Assembly (NCBI GenBank): GCA_905480235.1 | Contig: CAJQPP010000028.1 | Span: 1-60,056, forward strand | Direction of reading: 5' to 3' | DNA from: an uncultured Pirellulaceae bacterium | GTDB lineage: Bacteria; Planctomycetota; Planctomycetia; Pirellulales; Pirellulaceae | DNA length: 60,056 nt | Shown: in pieces, positions 1-9,229 of the stretch | Layout of the letters: the number at the start of each line of letters is the position of its first letter | How positions within the stretch are numbered: the stretch's first letter is position 1 | The notes under the pieces: generated by a model | What the model was told of the DNA's origin: nothing | Databases searched by the model: none | What the model saw: only the letters and a program-made list of their open reading frames with translations | Program-made: the position numbers and the translations under genes

Positions 1-690
1 GAAAAAACCAGCCAAGCCCTGCAAGAATTGGTGAAAGCGCTTTCGACTTACCTGCAAAGCATTCTTTTCACCTTAGTGTCATCTCTATCGACGCTTCTGT
101 CTTACGGTGTCTTAATTTTGATTTTTGTGTTCTTCCTTTTATCGGAACATGGACAGAGTAGCGATAAACGCCCCCAACTAATCAAAGAGATTGAAACACA
201 GGTCCGTAAATATCTGGTGATGAAGACGGTCATTTCTTTTTTCACCGGGCTGACCTTTGGGTTTGTGTTATGGATCTTTGGTGTACCCCTGGCGATTTTG
301 TTTGGAACTTTGGCATTTGCGCTCAATTTCATTCCCAACATTGGGCCGTTGGTAGCCAACGCCTTACCCGTGCCGTTTTTGATCTTGAATTCCCAGCTCA
401 GTCCTTTCGCGGCGATCACCTGTTTAATCCTTATCTCAGCGATACAATTCATTAGCGGCAATGTTATTGAAACACGATTGATGGGTAAGTCATTTGACGT
501 CAGCCCCACCGTTCTTCTCTTGGCCCTGATGTTTTTTGGATTGATCTGGGGCATCGTGGGAATGTTTCTGGCAACGCCCATCATCTCGATCGTAAAAATT
601 GTTCTTAATCAAAGTCAAAGCGGACGTACTGTGTCCGAACTCATGGCCGGTCGTTGGCAAGACGAACCCCTTGAAGGCCATACATCATAA
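1..690 (+). CDS. AI-2E / PerM-type transporter family protein, C-terminal part (5' end outside window)
   Basis: The reading frame is already open at base 1, so the N-terminus lies upstream of the window; 229 residues are visible. They show an amphipathic start, a hydrophobic segment, a short charged stretch, then several membrane segments, with the loop FIPNIGPLVANALP and the closing helices LLALMFFGLIWGIVGMFLATP. This order and these motifs are typical of the C-terminal half of the AI-2E exporter-like (PerM/YdiK) membrane family. Members are inner-membrane proteins; some export small solutes or act as Na+/H+ antiporters, so the substrate cannot be given. The PP2C gene starts 2 bases after the stop, suggesting co-transcription. 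Confidence 0.85.
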   Translation, partial: EKTSQALQELVKALSTYLQSILFTLVSSLSTLLSYGVLILIFVFFLLSEHGQSSDKRPQLIKEIETQVRKYLVMKTVISFFTGLTFGFVLWIFGVPLAILFGTLAFALNFIPNIGPLVANALPVPFLILNSQLSPFAAITCLILISAIQFISGNVIETRLMGKSFDVSPTVLLLALMFFGLIWGIVGMFLATPIISIVKIVLNQSQSGRTVSELMAGRWQDEPLEGHTS

Positions 691-692
691 AA

Positions 693-1610
693 GTGAAAAA
701 CATGCCCGAAAATGCTCCTGATAACGATCCCAACGAAACCAAAGAACACACACGTAAATTCTTTTTAAAAGAGCGGATCGAAGACAAGATCACCGCCGCA
801 GGAAGTTCTCATGTGGGGTTAAAGCGTAGTAGAAATGAAGACCATTTCGTCATCATGAAACGCAGTCGGAGTAGCGAAATACTAGATTCAAACCTGCCTT
901 CCATCGAGCTTCAAAATGGGCGTGATGAAGCCTATGCCCTCGTCGTTGCGGATGGCATCGGAGGTGCTGAACTAGGTGACGTGGCTTCGAAACTGGCGCT
1001 CGAAACCGCCATCGAGGCGTCTGAAATGGCCACCAGCTGGCTTATGAAATTCCGGGATTTCGATGCCCAACGAGTTCAAGATCGAGTCGATGCGTACATC
1101 GAACGGATCCAAGAAAAATTCGATGACTTTGGCTTGGATCATCCTTCCGCCAACAAAATGGGCACCACGTTAACCTGTGCTTACATTGTGCCCCCACACG
1201 CCATAATCGTCCAAATCGGAGATTCCCGTGCCTATCTTTTCCGCGATGGTGAACTGAAACAATTAACCCGCGATCACACAGTACAACAACTGCTGTTGGA
1301 ACAGGGCATTCCTGACGAGCGAGCAAAGAAGTTCAGCAATGTACTTTTGAACAGCCTGGGGACATCGAGAAACAATGTCGAGTCCGAGATTTCAAATGTC
1401 GAACTCATGCCGGGAGACCGATTAGTGATCTGCTCGGATGGTTTATCTGATATGGTCGATGATGAAACCATTGGTGAAATTCTCAGAAACCACGCCTTAG
1501 ATGATGCGCTGCAAAAACTAATTCAGGCTGCTCTCGACGGCGGTGGTAGAGATAACATTACCGTTATCCTGGCAGACCTTACGCGTCAAAAAACGCAGTC
1601 AATCGAATGA
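693..1610 (+). CDS. PP2C-family serine/threonine protein phosphatase
   Basis: About 300 residues with the ordered PP2C motifs: VGLKRSRNEDHF, VVADGIGGAELGD (metal-binding Asp and the DGIGG loop), GTTLTCAYI, IGDSRAYLFRDG, LTRDHT, SLGTS, GDRLVICSDGLSDMV and GGRDNITVILADL. The metal-coordinating aspartates all appear present, so it should be an active Mn/Mg-dependent phosphatase reversing Ser/Thr kinase action. No signal peptide or membrane segment is seen, so it is cytoplasmic. A GTG start at 693 lies 2 bases after the permease stop; an ATG at 702 is equally possible, and neither has a clear ribosome site. It could oppose the kinase at 27-28.6 kb, but nothing in the sequence links them. Confidence 0.93.
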   Translation: MKNMPENAPDNDPNETKEHTRKFFLKERIEDKITAAGSSHVGLKRSRNEDHFVIMKRSRSSEILDSNLPSIELQNGRDEAYALVVADGIGGAELGDVASKLALETAIEASEMATSWLMKFRDFDAQRVQDRVDAYIERIQEKFDDFGLDHPSANKMGTTLTCAYIVPPHAIIVQIGDSRAYLFRDGELKQLTRDHTVQQLLLEQGIPDERAKKFSNVLLNSLGTSRNNVESEISNVELMPGDRLVICSDGLSDMVDDETIGEILRNHALDDALQKLIQAALDGGGRDNITVILADLTRQKTQSIE

Positions 1611-1676
1611 TCGTTTAGGTTCCCGACGCGAAAAATCTTGCGGATCCGAGACACGATTTCAAGATCCCCTCAAATC

Positions 1677-3113
1677 CTAGGGAAGATAATAAGTGCAAGC
1701 GAATTGGACTCGGTTTGCCGCACCCTTTTGCCCGTCGAAATCTACTCGCGTTCCATAAAGGTACTCAATCCCGATCGAGGACCGTTCCGTAGGCGTATAG
1801 ATAAGGTTGGCCGCAAAATAGGTTACCCGTTTTAATTGGTCACCCGCCAAACCATGTTCGTTAGTGATGCCATTTTCGGCGTACACAAAGTTACTGGAAA
1901 ACTGTTTATTCCATTCATGTGTGGTTCCCAGCATCCAACCTACCGAACCCAATATCGTTCCTCCACCTCCAAGGGTAGGAGAAAAATCGGGGATGCCTCT
2001 GAAACTGCCAATCCCTTTCCCCCAGAGAATTTCCGAATAGCATTTGTTCCGATTGGTCAATTTAGTTACTTGGGTGAAATTCAGCCCCCAAGCAGCACTA
2101 TCGACGACGGGCTGACCTTTCCTTTGGTAACCGATTTCCCGGAGGACCCCAGCGACTTGAGTCTGCACAAAATCTCCTTCGTAGCGAAGACGAAAAACAC
2201 CGTCAGGGGTTTGTGTCCTTGCCTCACCCACGACATCGTCGGGTACTTCGATAATCGTAAACGGATCTTCAATTGCTAATGCGAGAGCTAAATTGGTTCC
2301 GTAAAGATTGCGCTGAGTCCAGCGAATTTGTGCTCGCCGAGTGTTCACAGAGGCAACCTGTCCCTCAAAATCTAGAGTTGCTGGAGAAGCAGCGATGTCG
2401 GCCAAAGTGGTCCAAGTCTGTCCCGCCAACCACTTGCCATGTTGCATGTAAGCATGCCGCAAGCGAAATCTATTTTCGCCTAACTGGAAATTCTCACGCT
2501 GATTAAAAAAGAAGTCGCCTTCAACAAAAACCCGAACGGGACCCCGTGGTGACTCCCAACGTGTGTCTGCGTTAAAACGAGTTTGCCGGGCATGCAGTCT
2601 CGCGTTCTTTCGCGGCAAAGCACCAATCTCAATCGTCGCTGTATCAAAAGAATCCGTGGAATTGATCGGATTAAAATCGTAGATTGCATCAAGCTTCACA
2701 AACCCGCCAATCTTCATGGCGACTTTGCCGTTCGTGATGATCAATCCCTCGTCGAAGTTATCGCTGAGCCCAAAAAAATCTGAACCGATCCCCTTACCAG
2801 GATTACTTTCCTGAAAAAAGGAAGAGGCGGAACTTATTTCCCCGTCTGCGACTGCGTAGAATCCATCCTCGTTTAAGGCGAAGTCGTCTACACCGGTCTC
2901 CGTGCCTTCGCCGCCTTCAACGTCTTGTAACTCTTGCGCAGAACCAGTCGCCGCCAGTTTGACCACGGGAACGGTCAGCACGCCGTTACGCGATGGAATC
3001 GTCCCATCGGAGGACGCCTGCCCAAAGACACCGCTAGCAATGGCGAGCGTGCTGTAGGTAAAGGTGAAGGCAAAAATAGCGATGCGAAACCGAAAGATAA
3101 CAATACTCCTCAT
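1677..3113 (-). CDS. DcaP-like outer-membrane porin
   Basis: 478 residues with an N-terminal signal peptide (hydrophobic core about 8-28, ending near VFGQA). The mature part begins with acidic low-complexity sequence. From about residue 125 it shows amphipathic beta-strand sequence with the pattern GGFVKLDAIYDFN, then ARQTRFNADTRW, RVFVEGDFFF, FRLRHAYM and GQTWTTL. This run matches the DcaP family of trimeric Gram-negative porins (Acinetobacter DcaP transports dicarboxylates). The protein ends in aromatic strand sequence (VQFACTYYLP), as expected for outer-membrane barrel assembly. It converges with the PP2C gene 66 bases away; I see no clear terminator between them. The substrate is unknown. 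The ATG at 3113 fits the signal peptide. Confidence 0.85.
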   Translation of the reverse strand: MRSIVIFRFRIAIFAFTFTYSTLAIASGVFGQASSDGTIPSRNGVLTVPVVKLAATGSAQELQDVEGGEGTETGVDDFALNEDGFYAVADGEISSASSFFQESNPGKGIGSDFFGLSDNFDEGLIITNGKVAMKIGGFVKLDAIYDFNPINSTDSFDTATIEIGALPRKNARLHARQTRFNADTRWESPRGPVRVFVEGDFFFNQRENFQLGENRFRLRHAYMQHGKWLAGQTWTTLADIAASPATLDFEGQVASVNTRRAQIRWTQRNLYGTNLALALAIEDPFTIIEVPDDVVGEARTQTPDGVFRLRYEGDFVQTQVAGVLREIGYQRKGQPVVDSAAWGLNFTQVTKLTNRNKCYSEILWGKGIGSFRGIPDFSPTLGGGGTILGSVGWMLGTTHEWNKQFSSNFVYAENGITNEHGLAGDQLKRVTYFAANLIYTPTERSSIGIEYLYGTRVDFDGQKGAANRVQFACTYYLP

Positions 3114-3269
3114 TAGGGGTGTAATCTAAGTTTTGCATCGGCACGCTCCAATGTTAACCTTTAACGATTAGGGTGACTTTAGCGGCAAGTACCCTGCTTG
3201 GTTAACTCGCTTTCATTTGCCAAGCGGTAGGTTAGGTCAGGTTGACCGAGCGTCGGCAGGCAGCTGGGA

Positions 3270-3989
3270 CTAGACGCTCTCCATTCTGGATTGGATCAAC
3301 GGGACCACTTCCTCCGCTGTGCTGGCCTCAGAGAGCAGTTCTAAATCTTCCTCACCAATGGCCCCCTCTTTAATCATGGTGTTGAAAACAAAATCTCTCA
3401 TGGCGTTCCAAAAGTCTCCCCCCAAGACAATAACCGGCATCGGGTCAATCTTGCCGGTTTGCATCAAGGTCATCGTTTCGAAAATCTCATCCAGCGTTCC
3501 AAACCCACCGGGCAATAGAACAAATGCTTTGGAGAGTTTAATCATCATCATTTTGCGGACGAAAAAATGATCAAATTCGACAAACCGATCGACCCATGGA
3601 TTCGGTCGCTGCTCGTGGGGCAGGCTGATATTACAGCCGATAGATCGCCCACCTCCCTCACGGGCACCCCGGTTTGCCGCTTCCATAATTCCGGGGCCAC
3701 CACCGGTAATGACGGTGTAGCCGGCCTTTGCTAAATTGCGCCCCGTATCGCGTGCCAGCTGGTAATAGGGGTGTCCATCGAGAAAACGGGCGGAGCCGAA
3801 AACAGCTACGCAATCGCCCAAATCGGTTAACTCCGTTCTTGCATGCATTATTTCCATGAAGACACGTCCAGCCCCCGCCAACTCCTCGTCTTGCGACTGA
3901 AGCGTCTTCAGGAAGAGCCTTTCGGCATCATGTTTTTTCGTGATTTCATCCATCAGTTTCATCCATTCTCGGGGTAAATGGTGTGTCAA
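3270..3989 (-). CDS. LOG-family (TIGR00730-type) Rossmann-fold protein
   Basis: 239 residues with the LOG/lysine-decarboxylase-like signature: a first Rossmann strand VAVFGSARF, VITGGGPGIMEAANRGA, GCNISLPHEQ, FVRKMMMIKLSKAFVLLPGGFGTLDE and the closing MPVIVLGGDFW. The PGGFGTLDE motif holds the residues that in characterised members hydrolyse nucleoside 5'-monophosphates (cytokinin riboside phosphates in plants and some bacteria). In most bacteria the real substrate is unknown. The frame opens with TTG at 3989; an internal ATG at 3962 (residue 10) is an alternative start, and neither has an obvious ribosome site. The small coiled-coil gene lies 100 bases upstream on the same strand, so they may be co-transcribed. 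Confidence 0.88.
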   Translation of the reverse strand: MTHHLPREWMKLMDEITKKHDAERLFLKTLQSQDEELAGAGRVFMEIMHARTELTDLGDCVAVFGSARFLDGHPYYQLARDTGRNLAKAGYTVITGGGPGIMEAANRGAREGGGRSIGCNISLPHEQRPNPWVDRFVEFDHFFVRKMMMIKLSKAFVLLPGGFGTLDEIFETMTLMQTGKIDPMPVIVLGGDFWNAMRDFVFNTMIKEGAIGEEDLELLSEASTAEEVVPLIQSRMESV

Positions 3990-4089
3990 TGTTTCATAAG
4001 ACCACGCTTACAGGCTGACAGCGACGAAAACTGATCGACGCAATAGGCCCGCGGACATATTCCCGGCGTCCTTTTATCTACCCGCCTGT

Positions 4090-4365
4090 TTAGGACGTAT
4101 CCTTCAGAGATTTTGTAATACGCGAAAAACTATGCTTCATTTCTCCAGCGGCCAGCGTCAGGGCAGAAACCACACTTTCGGCTGACTCTGTGAAGATATT
4201 TTTTACCGGTTCGTACTGATTCGTTAGTTCCTCGAGCTTAGAGGACAAGCGTTGAAATTCTTCCCGAGCTTCAATTTCCGCCAAATGAATCTGCACTTTC
4301 AATTCTTCGCTATCCTGCACAAGCGTTTCCATGAGATCTTGCAAAGGTCTTTTTTCAGCTGCCAT
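4090..4365 (-). CDS. Small coiled-coil hypothetical protein
   Basis: 91 residues. An ATG at 4365 is preceded by AGGAG with 6 bases of spacing, which supports translation. The sequence is charged and strongly helical: roughly residues 8-50 carry heptad-like spacing of Leu, Ile and Val with many Glu and Lys (DLMETLVQDSEELKVQI, LSSKLEELT), then a second helix rich in Ala and Ser. There are no cysteines, signal peptide or membrane segment. I do not recognise the family. It precedes the LOG-family gene on the same strand with a 100-base gap. Confidence 0.6.
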   Translation of the reverse strand: MAAEKRPLQDLMETLVQDSEELKVQIHLAEIEAREEFQRLSSKLEELTNQYEPVKNIFTESAESVVSALTLAAGEMKHSFSRITKSLKDTS

Positions 4366-4676
4366 CGATGACTCCTATTCCGAAACTAGCTTTGAATATT
4401 TCGTTTTATTTCAACTAAGCGAAGCCGCGGGTGCAACAAAAACGAGTACGGCCTGCCGCCCATACTACGGCCACACCCTTCATCCTTTAATCGTCGACGT
4501 AAGCACCCGTCTGGGCGAGTGTCAGTCTCACTAGTCGATGCCCCCAAACAGACGCCTTCAGTGAACCGCTATAGATCACCCAGCAAATCTGGATAACGGC
4601 TTGATTGGATTACAGATGCTCCGAGCGATCATCGCTATCCGGTATCCGCAGCTTATCGATGACTGACGACACCGAC
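4366..4676. other. Intergenic gap with nothing recognised
   Basis: About 310 bases between the coiled-coil gene and the end of the lipoprotein hydrolase gene, both minus strand. The promoter of the coiled-coil gene must lie here, but I see no convincing -35/-10 pair, hairpin with T-tract, or coding frame with a ribosome site. Confidence 0.4.
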
Positions 4677-6473
4677 CTAATTGAGGCCACTGCCGATTTC
4701 GGGCAGTTCGAATTCGCCGTGAGACGCAGGGGTTGGCTGGGTTTGTTTTTCCTGGCATTGTTCAATGTGCAGTCGAAGAATGCGGACAATCTCACACACC
4801 CCGGCGTCCGAGTGATGTAATTTGGTGTGCTTGGCGTGAATAATTAACTCGGATTGGGCCCCTTTTCGGATCGCGCTATTTACGGGCACGACGCTATCCG
4901 ACATTCCGGCGCCCACCATCGGCACCCAGGATCCAATGATCGAATGCTGGGGCACGCAAGGGTTGGTCGGTAATTTATCCATGGCTAAGAGCAACGGACT
5001 TTCTGGACGCAACAGATCGATACTGGTGGGAATCCGCCGCGAAAACTCTTTAGAAAATACACCGGGGTTATTTTGGATGACCTGTTCATGAGCGCGTGTG
5101 GTCTCATCGGTATCTTCGACCAGACAGGATCCCAAGCGCCCCACGGGTCGCCGGGCCCAAGGTGATCCACGATGGGGTGTACCCATATAGATCATCCGGG
5201 CAATAGAGGGGACGGGCTCAAAGAAAAACGCTTCCCCTAAATTCTTGCGCGTCTTCGGTGACATCACAACCTGATTGAATGGCAGCGAAGAAACCGTCTC
5301 CCAGAGCTGGTTCTCACATGCCGCAATTTGTAATTTGGCAACCAAACCACCCATGCTGTGGCCGACTAAGACCATCTCGGACATGGCCGGCTGACAACCT
5401 TCGGGATCATAATTTAGACGCAGTTCCGTCAAGTGCCTTCGCAATATTGCCGCGCCCGAAAGAAATGGCTCACCTGTCGAATACTCAAAACCTAAAATCT
5501 GATACTTGGCAACCAAATCAGGCCTAGCCCTTAATTCATTGGCCATGTTCGCCCATGTGTATCGGTCAGATAAAAGGCCGTGCACAAACACCAAGGGGAT
5601 CTTTCCTGGTTGGTAGGGTTCAATCATGAACAACCCGGTGTTCTCGCTGTTGGAACCAGGTTGCACGAATGATCTGATGTAAGGGTCATCTACATCCTTG
5701 AGCGCAAACGCAATGGGAGCCGTTAAATCTCTTTGGATGGGTACTTGGCGGCCCTGTATTTCAGTGGTCCCAAATCTCAATGAATCGACCAACTCCAAGG
5801 TAAAGGTATCTTGAGGTTGATCACCGGGCCGGAGAAGCATGGTCGCAGAATAGGTCTGTTGTTGCTTTTGAAAAGGAATCCCGGGCCTTTGCTTGTGCAC
5901 CGCCACCAACGGGACCCCCAAACCATCTGCCCTGTACTGACGGGTCACATCATCTGTTTCATAAGTTCCAACGGGAACCAGCCGGTCAATTTCCAAGGGC
6001 CGCCAGGGAAACCCTCGCACAAATACGGGAACGGTATGCTGCCCATCCTGCATTTCGATCATCAGGCCCTTCTGCGGATCGAACCTGCCATAATCTTGGC
6101 CTCTTTCAACCAATTTAACTAGCGAGGAGTGATAGATATCCCGCGCTCGCACATTCAATTGTGTTTTGTTTTGAATGTCGTAATCGACGCAGGGCCAGGC
6201 CAGGACGGCGGCTTGATAATAATAGTCGACACAACAGGATTGATCGGCTTTATCTCGTTGCACCGCTTCCGCATAGGCTTGCTCCCAACGCGATAATTTT
6301 TCGCCGGAAAGCAAGTGCATGGATTCGGGTGCCACCACCTCTGGAGGACGCCAGTCGGCGCGTTTGCTAATGCAACGACAGCCGCTCGCACTTAAAAACA
6401 GTGCCCAGGCGATGCCAAGGATACACCAAGTTTGGTTTTGTAAGAGAGTGGTTGGCATCGCCGAATCAGTCAC
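4677..6473 (-). CDS. Lipoprotein alpha/beta-hydrolase (lipase/esterase-like)
   Basis: 598 residues. The N-terminus has a hydrophobic segment ending in a lipobox-like LSASGC, with Cys32 the expected lipidation site, so it is probably membrane-anchored and extracytoplasmic. The first 290 residues are not recognisable. The hydrolase fold starts at about 292: IPLVFVHGLLSDRYTW carries the HG oxyanion motif, and LVGHSMGG contains the nucleophile Ser373. A late SDAGV/HHSD region could supply acid and His, but I cannot assign the triad by eye. Lipases and PGAP1-like acyl hydrolases share this GHSMGG elbow. The long N-terminal extension is unusual for a simple esterase. ATG at 6473 and at 6458 are both possible starts. 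Confidence 0.82.
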   Translation of the reverse strand: MTDSAMPTTLLQNQTWCILGIAWALFLSASGCRCISKRADWRPPEVVAPESMHLLSGEKLSRWEQAYAEAVQRDKADQSCCVDYYYQAAVLAWPCVDYDIQNKTQLNVRARDIYHSSLVKLVERGQDYGRFDPQKGLMIEMQDGQHTVPVFVRGFPWRPLEIDRLVPVGTYETDDVTRQYRADGLGVPLVAVHKQRPGIPFQKQQQTYSATMLLRPGDQPQDTFTLELVDSLRFGTTEIQGRQVPIQRDLTAPIAFALKDVDDPYIRSFVQPGSNSENTGLFMIEPYQPGKIPLVFVHGLLSDRYTWANMANELRARPDLVAKYQILGFEYSTGEPFLSGAAILRRHLTELRLNYDPEGCQPAMSEMVLVGHSMGGLVAKLQIAACENQLWETVSSLPFNQVVMSPKTRKNLGEAFFFEPVPSIARMIYMGTPHRGSPWARRPVGRLGSCLVEDTDETTRAHEQVIQNNPGVFSKEFSRRIPTSIDLLRPESPLLLAMDKLPTNPCVPQHSIIGSWVPMVGAGMSDSVVPVNSAIRKGAQSELIIHAKHTKLHHSDAGVCEIVRILRLHIEQCQEKQTQPTPASHGEFELPEIGSGLN

Positions 6474-6877
6474 AAACGCGCAGAAGAAAACCCATTTCCC
6501 AAAAAGGTAACGGTTAGGTACGGCGGCCTATTAGTCAATTCGACCAAGCCAATTCGGCGGCTTAGTGCATTCCTTTCCGAGCCCACCATCTCGCATTCGC
6601 AGGGCCGGTTGTATAAGCCCTCCCAATTAATCGGGCTGGCAAACTCCGCCATCCACCGATCGCACGCTCAGATCAGAGTTCCCATTAACGTACCTGCCAA
6701 GCAATCAGGCTCAGGCCGTAGCGACGGGAATGACCCAACACGGTGAGTGGCCCATGAACATCGCTTCGGAAAGCATCCCATTCGGCGTCGCCAAGTCGGT
6801 CAGATGGACGGGACAACGTTCGCAACGAAAGGGAGATCTTGCATACCGATCCGTCCCTAACTTCTCACGACAAATGA
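6474..6877. other. Intergenic gap with nothing recognised
   Basis: About 400 bases between the hydrolase gene start and the FGE gene end. It must hold the hydrolase promoter. No convincing terminator, RNA or supported reading frame was seen; the small open frames here lack ribosome sites and recognisable sequence. Confidence 0.4.
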
Positions 6878-8080
6878 CTATTTCTTTTTCGGAGCAGGCT
6901 GTGGCCCAAAAGAACCCTTGCTCTTCGGATCCTGCACACAACGAAACCCTAAATGTGACATTCCCGAATCGGTGCTTTGGTTACCGCGTGCACTGGGTCG
7001 GTAAGCCGAACAATACGAATCGTTACAAAGAAATGATCCACCGCGCAACACACGTTTCGGTGCATAAGGTTCTCGAGGATCATAGCTTTTGTCGGGACCG
7101 ACGGGATTCTCAAAGAGGTTGTTTCCCGTCATTTTCAGCCGAGCGTAGGTGTCGGGTCGATACCAGTCACTGCACCATTCCCAGACATTACCGGACATAT
7201 CATAAAGTCCAAATCCATTTTGCTTAAACGCCTTAACCGGTGCCGTCCCGATGAAACCATCCACCGCACTGTTTTGGTAAGGGAAGTCCCCTTGCCAGAT
7301 ATTGGTCTGGGGCTTGGTTTCGGAAAGCGGCGTGTCTCCCCAAACAAACATTTTGCCTTCCTCCCCACCCCGCGCTGCATACTCCCATTCCGCCTCTGTA
7401 GGCAAGCGTTTACCCGCCCATTCGCAATAGGCGACCGCGTCGTCGAAACAAACGTGCACAACCGGATGATCGGCCAACCCATCCAAGTTGCTTTCGGGAC
7501 CCTCCGGATGTTTCCAATCTGCACCGGGTACCCATCTCCACCACAAGTCATAGCGTTCCAAAGGCACAGGACCTTTGGGGGGTGTGAAAACCATCGCCCC
7601 GGCCACAAACAATGCTTCATCAGGTTGCGGTGAACCGGGCGGCAGTTGCTTCATGATTTCTTCCATCGTCGGTACTTTTTCCGCAACGGTTTGATAACCC
7701 GTTTCGTCAACAAACTTCTCAAATTGGGCGTTGGTGACTTCGGTTGCATCCATCCAATACCCATCCAGCCGCACGCGATGCAACGGTTTCTCATTCGCGT
7801 TCGCCAGCGGATCTAGACTACCGCGAACAAATTCACCACCTGGAATCCAAACCATGCCTTGGGGTGCCTCGCCGGGTGGCTTGGCGGATGGCATGGCGGC
7901 TTGCTGACCGTCTGCTTCTGGGGGCTCACGATCCTTCCAGTTACTGGAAGGTTTCTGGAGATTCTTTGAGGAATTTGGGAACTTAGGTTCAGGCTTGTTG
8001 CAACCGGCACATCCCAGCATGGCAACAATAGCGGCGACCTGAAACACACAACAAAATCGAGTGGAAATTACTTGCGACAT
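6878..8080 (-). CDS. Formylglycine-generating enzyme (sulfatase-activating), lipoprotein-like N-terminus
   Basis: 400 residues. An N-terminal hydrophobic segment ends in MLGCAGC (Cys24/Cys27, lipobox-like), followed by a Pro-rich linker to about residue 72. The FGE-sulfatase domain then runs to the end: MVWIPGGEF, DATEVTNAQFEKFV, VVHVCFDDAVAYCEWAGKRLPTEAEWEYAARGG, NVWEWCSDWY, RGGSFLC and LGFRCV. Many SUMF1-fold proteins lack the catalytic cysteines. Here Cys352 and Cys357 (CNDSYC) keep the spacing of the copper-binding active-site pair of true FGEs, so the predicted reaction is oxidation of a sulfatase cysteine to formylglycine. It starts 24 bases after the HlyD-like gene and is probably in the same operon. 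An exported FGE would be unusual for a bacterium. Confidence 0.9.
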   Translation of the reverse strand: MSQVISTRFCCVFQVAAIVAMLGCAGCNKPEPKFPNSSKNLQKPSSNWKDREPPEADGQQAAMPSAKPPGEAPQGMVWIPGGEFVRGSLDPLANANEKPLHRVRLDGYWMDATEVTNAQFEKFVDETGYQTVAEKVPTMEEIMKQLPPGSPQPDEALFVAGAMVFTPPKGPVPLERYDLWWRWVPGADWKHPEGPESNLDGLADHPVVHVCFDDAVAYCEWAGKRLPTEAEWEYAARGGEEGKMFVWGDTPLSETKPQTNIWQGDFPYQNSAVDGFIGTAPVKAFKQNGFGLYDMSGNVWEWCSDWYRPDTYARLKMTGNNLFENPVGPDKSYDPREPYAPKRVLRGGSFLCNDSYCSAYRPSARGNQSTDSGMSHLGFRCVQDPKSKGSFGPQPAPKKK

Positions 8081-8104
8081 GACAACTTAGAATAAAACGA
8101 TTGC

Positions 8105-9229
8105 TTAAAAAGGTTTCAGGTAGTACATCCACGCGTTAATCCGCGCACTTACCTTGCTGATCACATGAAACGGTTTTCCTTTATCTGTGTAAATGGAAAC
8201 GGTTCCATCGGTACCCAAAGCGAGCGACTTTACGGATTCCAAATCGTCGGCCTTGAACCGCACGAAAGAGAGACCCGATGAGCCCCAGTCGGTGGGTGAC
8301 ATCAGTTTCCCGCTTGGGCTAATTTGCCCTTCGCCGGAGGCTTCAATAATATTTTCGACCGTGCCCGTAAAAACCTTGCCCGGTACGGTTTTGAAGGTCA
8401 TTTCGACCGGGTCACCCGGCATAACATTACGTAAGATATTTTGAGGAAACGTCGCCACCAAAAAGGTACTGCTGGTATCGACGAACGTGCCTATCGCTGC
8501 CCCTGAAGAGGTATCTGCCATAGTGCCTTCACGAGCGGTCCACTGAGTCACAAACCCGTCCGCTGGTGCAAAAATCGTGCACTGTTTCAAATTAAATTGC
8601 GCAGTGTCCTCGGCCGCCTTTAGGCTGGCGATCTGCTCGCGTGAAACCAGCAACGCCTGATCGGCTTGTTCCTTCGTTGCCACAGCTTGATCAACCGCCG
8701 CCACAGCCGCATTGTATGCTTCGCTAAGCTGCTTCACTTTGATTTTCGCGATAGCTCCCGCGTTAATTTTTTGCGTCTCTTGGGCTACGCTCAATTCGGC
8801 TTCCGAGGCAGCTAAACTGGCCTGCAATTTACGGATGTTCGCTTCGGCGCCACGAATCGCTGCCTCCAGTACTCCCAAATTAGCTTCCGCGGCTTTAAGG
8901 GCACCCTGCGCTTGCCGCAGATTTAATTCATAAACGTCTTTTTGAATCTCAAAGAGTACGTCTTTACCCCTCCTGAGGGGGACATTTGGCTGGGCCACGA
9001 TTTTCGAAATCGGTCCTTTCACCTGAGGAACCAGGGGCACGGTGTACCGCGAGACCATCAAGTGGGTAGAGCTGGGGGAAGAAAACTTCCACAGCACGAG
9101 GATTGCGCCTAATACAACAAATCCCGCGGCCGTGAACAGACCCACGTTTACGGAATTTGGTTTGATGCGAAAAAGCTTATAACAAACCATAATTAAGGCG
9201 ATGTAGGCGATAGCGGCAAGTGCGATCAT
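8105..9229 (-). CDS. HlyD/EmrA-like membrane-fusion protein (YiaV-type)
   Basis: 374 residues with two N-terminal membrane segments (about 2-20 and 30-48). A biotin/lipoyl-type half motif follows (VPLVPQVKGPISKIVAQPNVPLRRG), then a long Ala/Glu/Gln-rich coiled-coil hairpin (about 110-215) and the second half motif (CTIFAPADGFVTQW). A beta-barrel region comes next (FPQNILRNVMPGDPVEMTF). This is the inner-membrane adaptor layout of the HlyD family. The pairing with an upstream DUF3302 protein matches the E. coli yiaW-yiaV arrangement. Its ATG overlaps the upstream stop by 4 bases (ATGA), indicating translational coupling. No pump or outer-membrane channel gene is nearby, so the exported substrate is unknown. 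Confidence 0.87.
   Translation of the reverse strand: MIALAAIAYIALIMVCYKLFRIKPNSVNVGLFTAAGFVVLGAILVLWKFSSPSSTHLMVSRYTVPLVPQVKGPISKIVAQPNVPLRRGKDVLFEIQKDVYELNLRQAQGALKAAEANLGVLEAAIRGAEANIRKLQASLAASEAELSVAQETQKINAGAIAKIKVKQLSEAYNAAVAAVDQAVATKEQADQALLVSREQIASLKAAEDTAQFNLKQCTIFAPADGFVTQWTAREGTMADTSSGAAIGTFVDTSSTFLVATFPQNILRNVMPGDPVEMTFKTVPGKVFTGTVENIIEASGEGQISPSGKLMSPTDWGSSGLSFVRFKADDLESVKSLALGTDGTVSIYTDKGKPFHVISKVSARINAWMYYLKPF

Noticed and set aside
102..584. 160-codon minus-strand frame in the AI-2E transporter gene
   Set aside because: It is antisense to conserved membrane-segment coding sequence and lacks a ribosome site.
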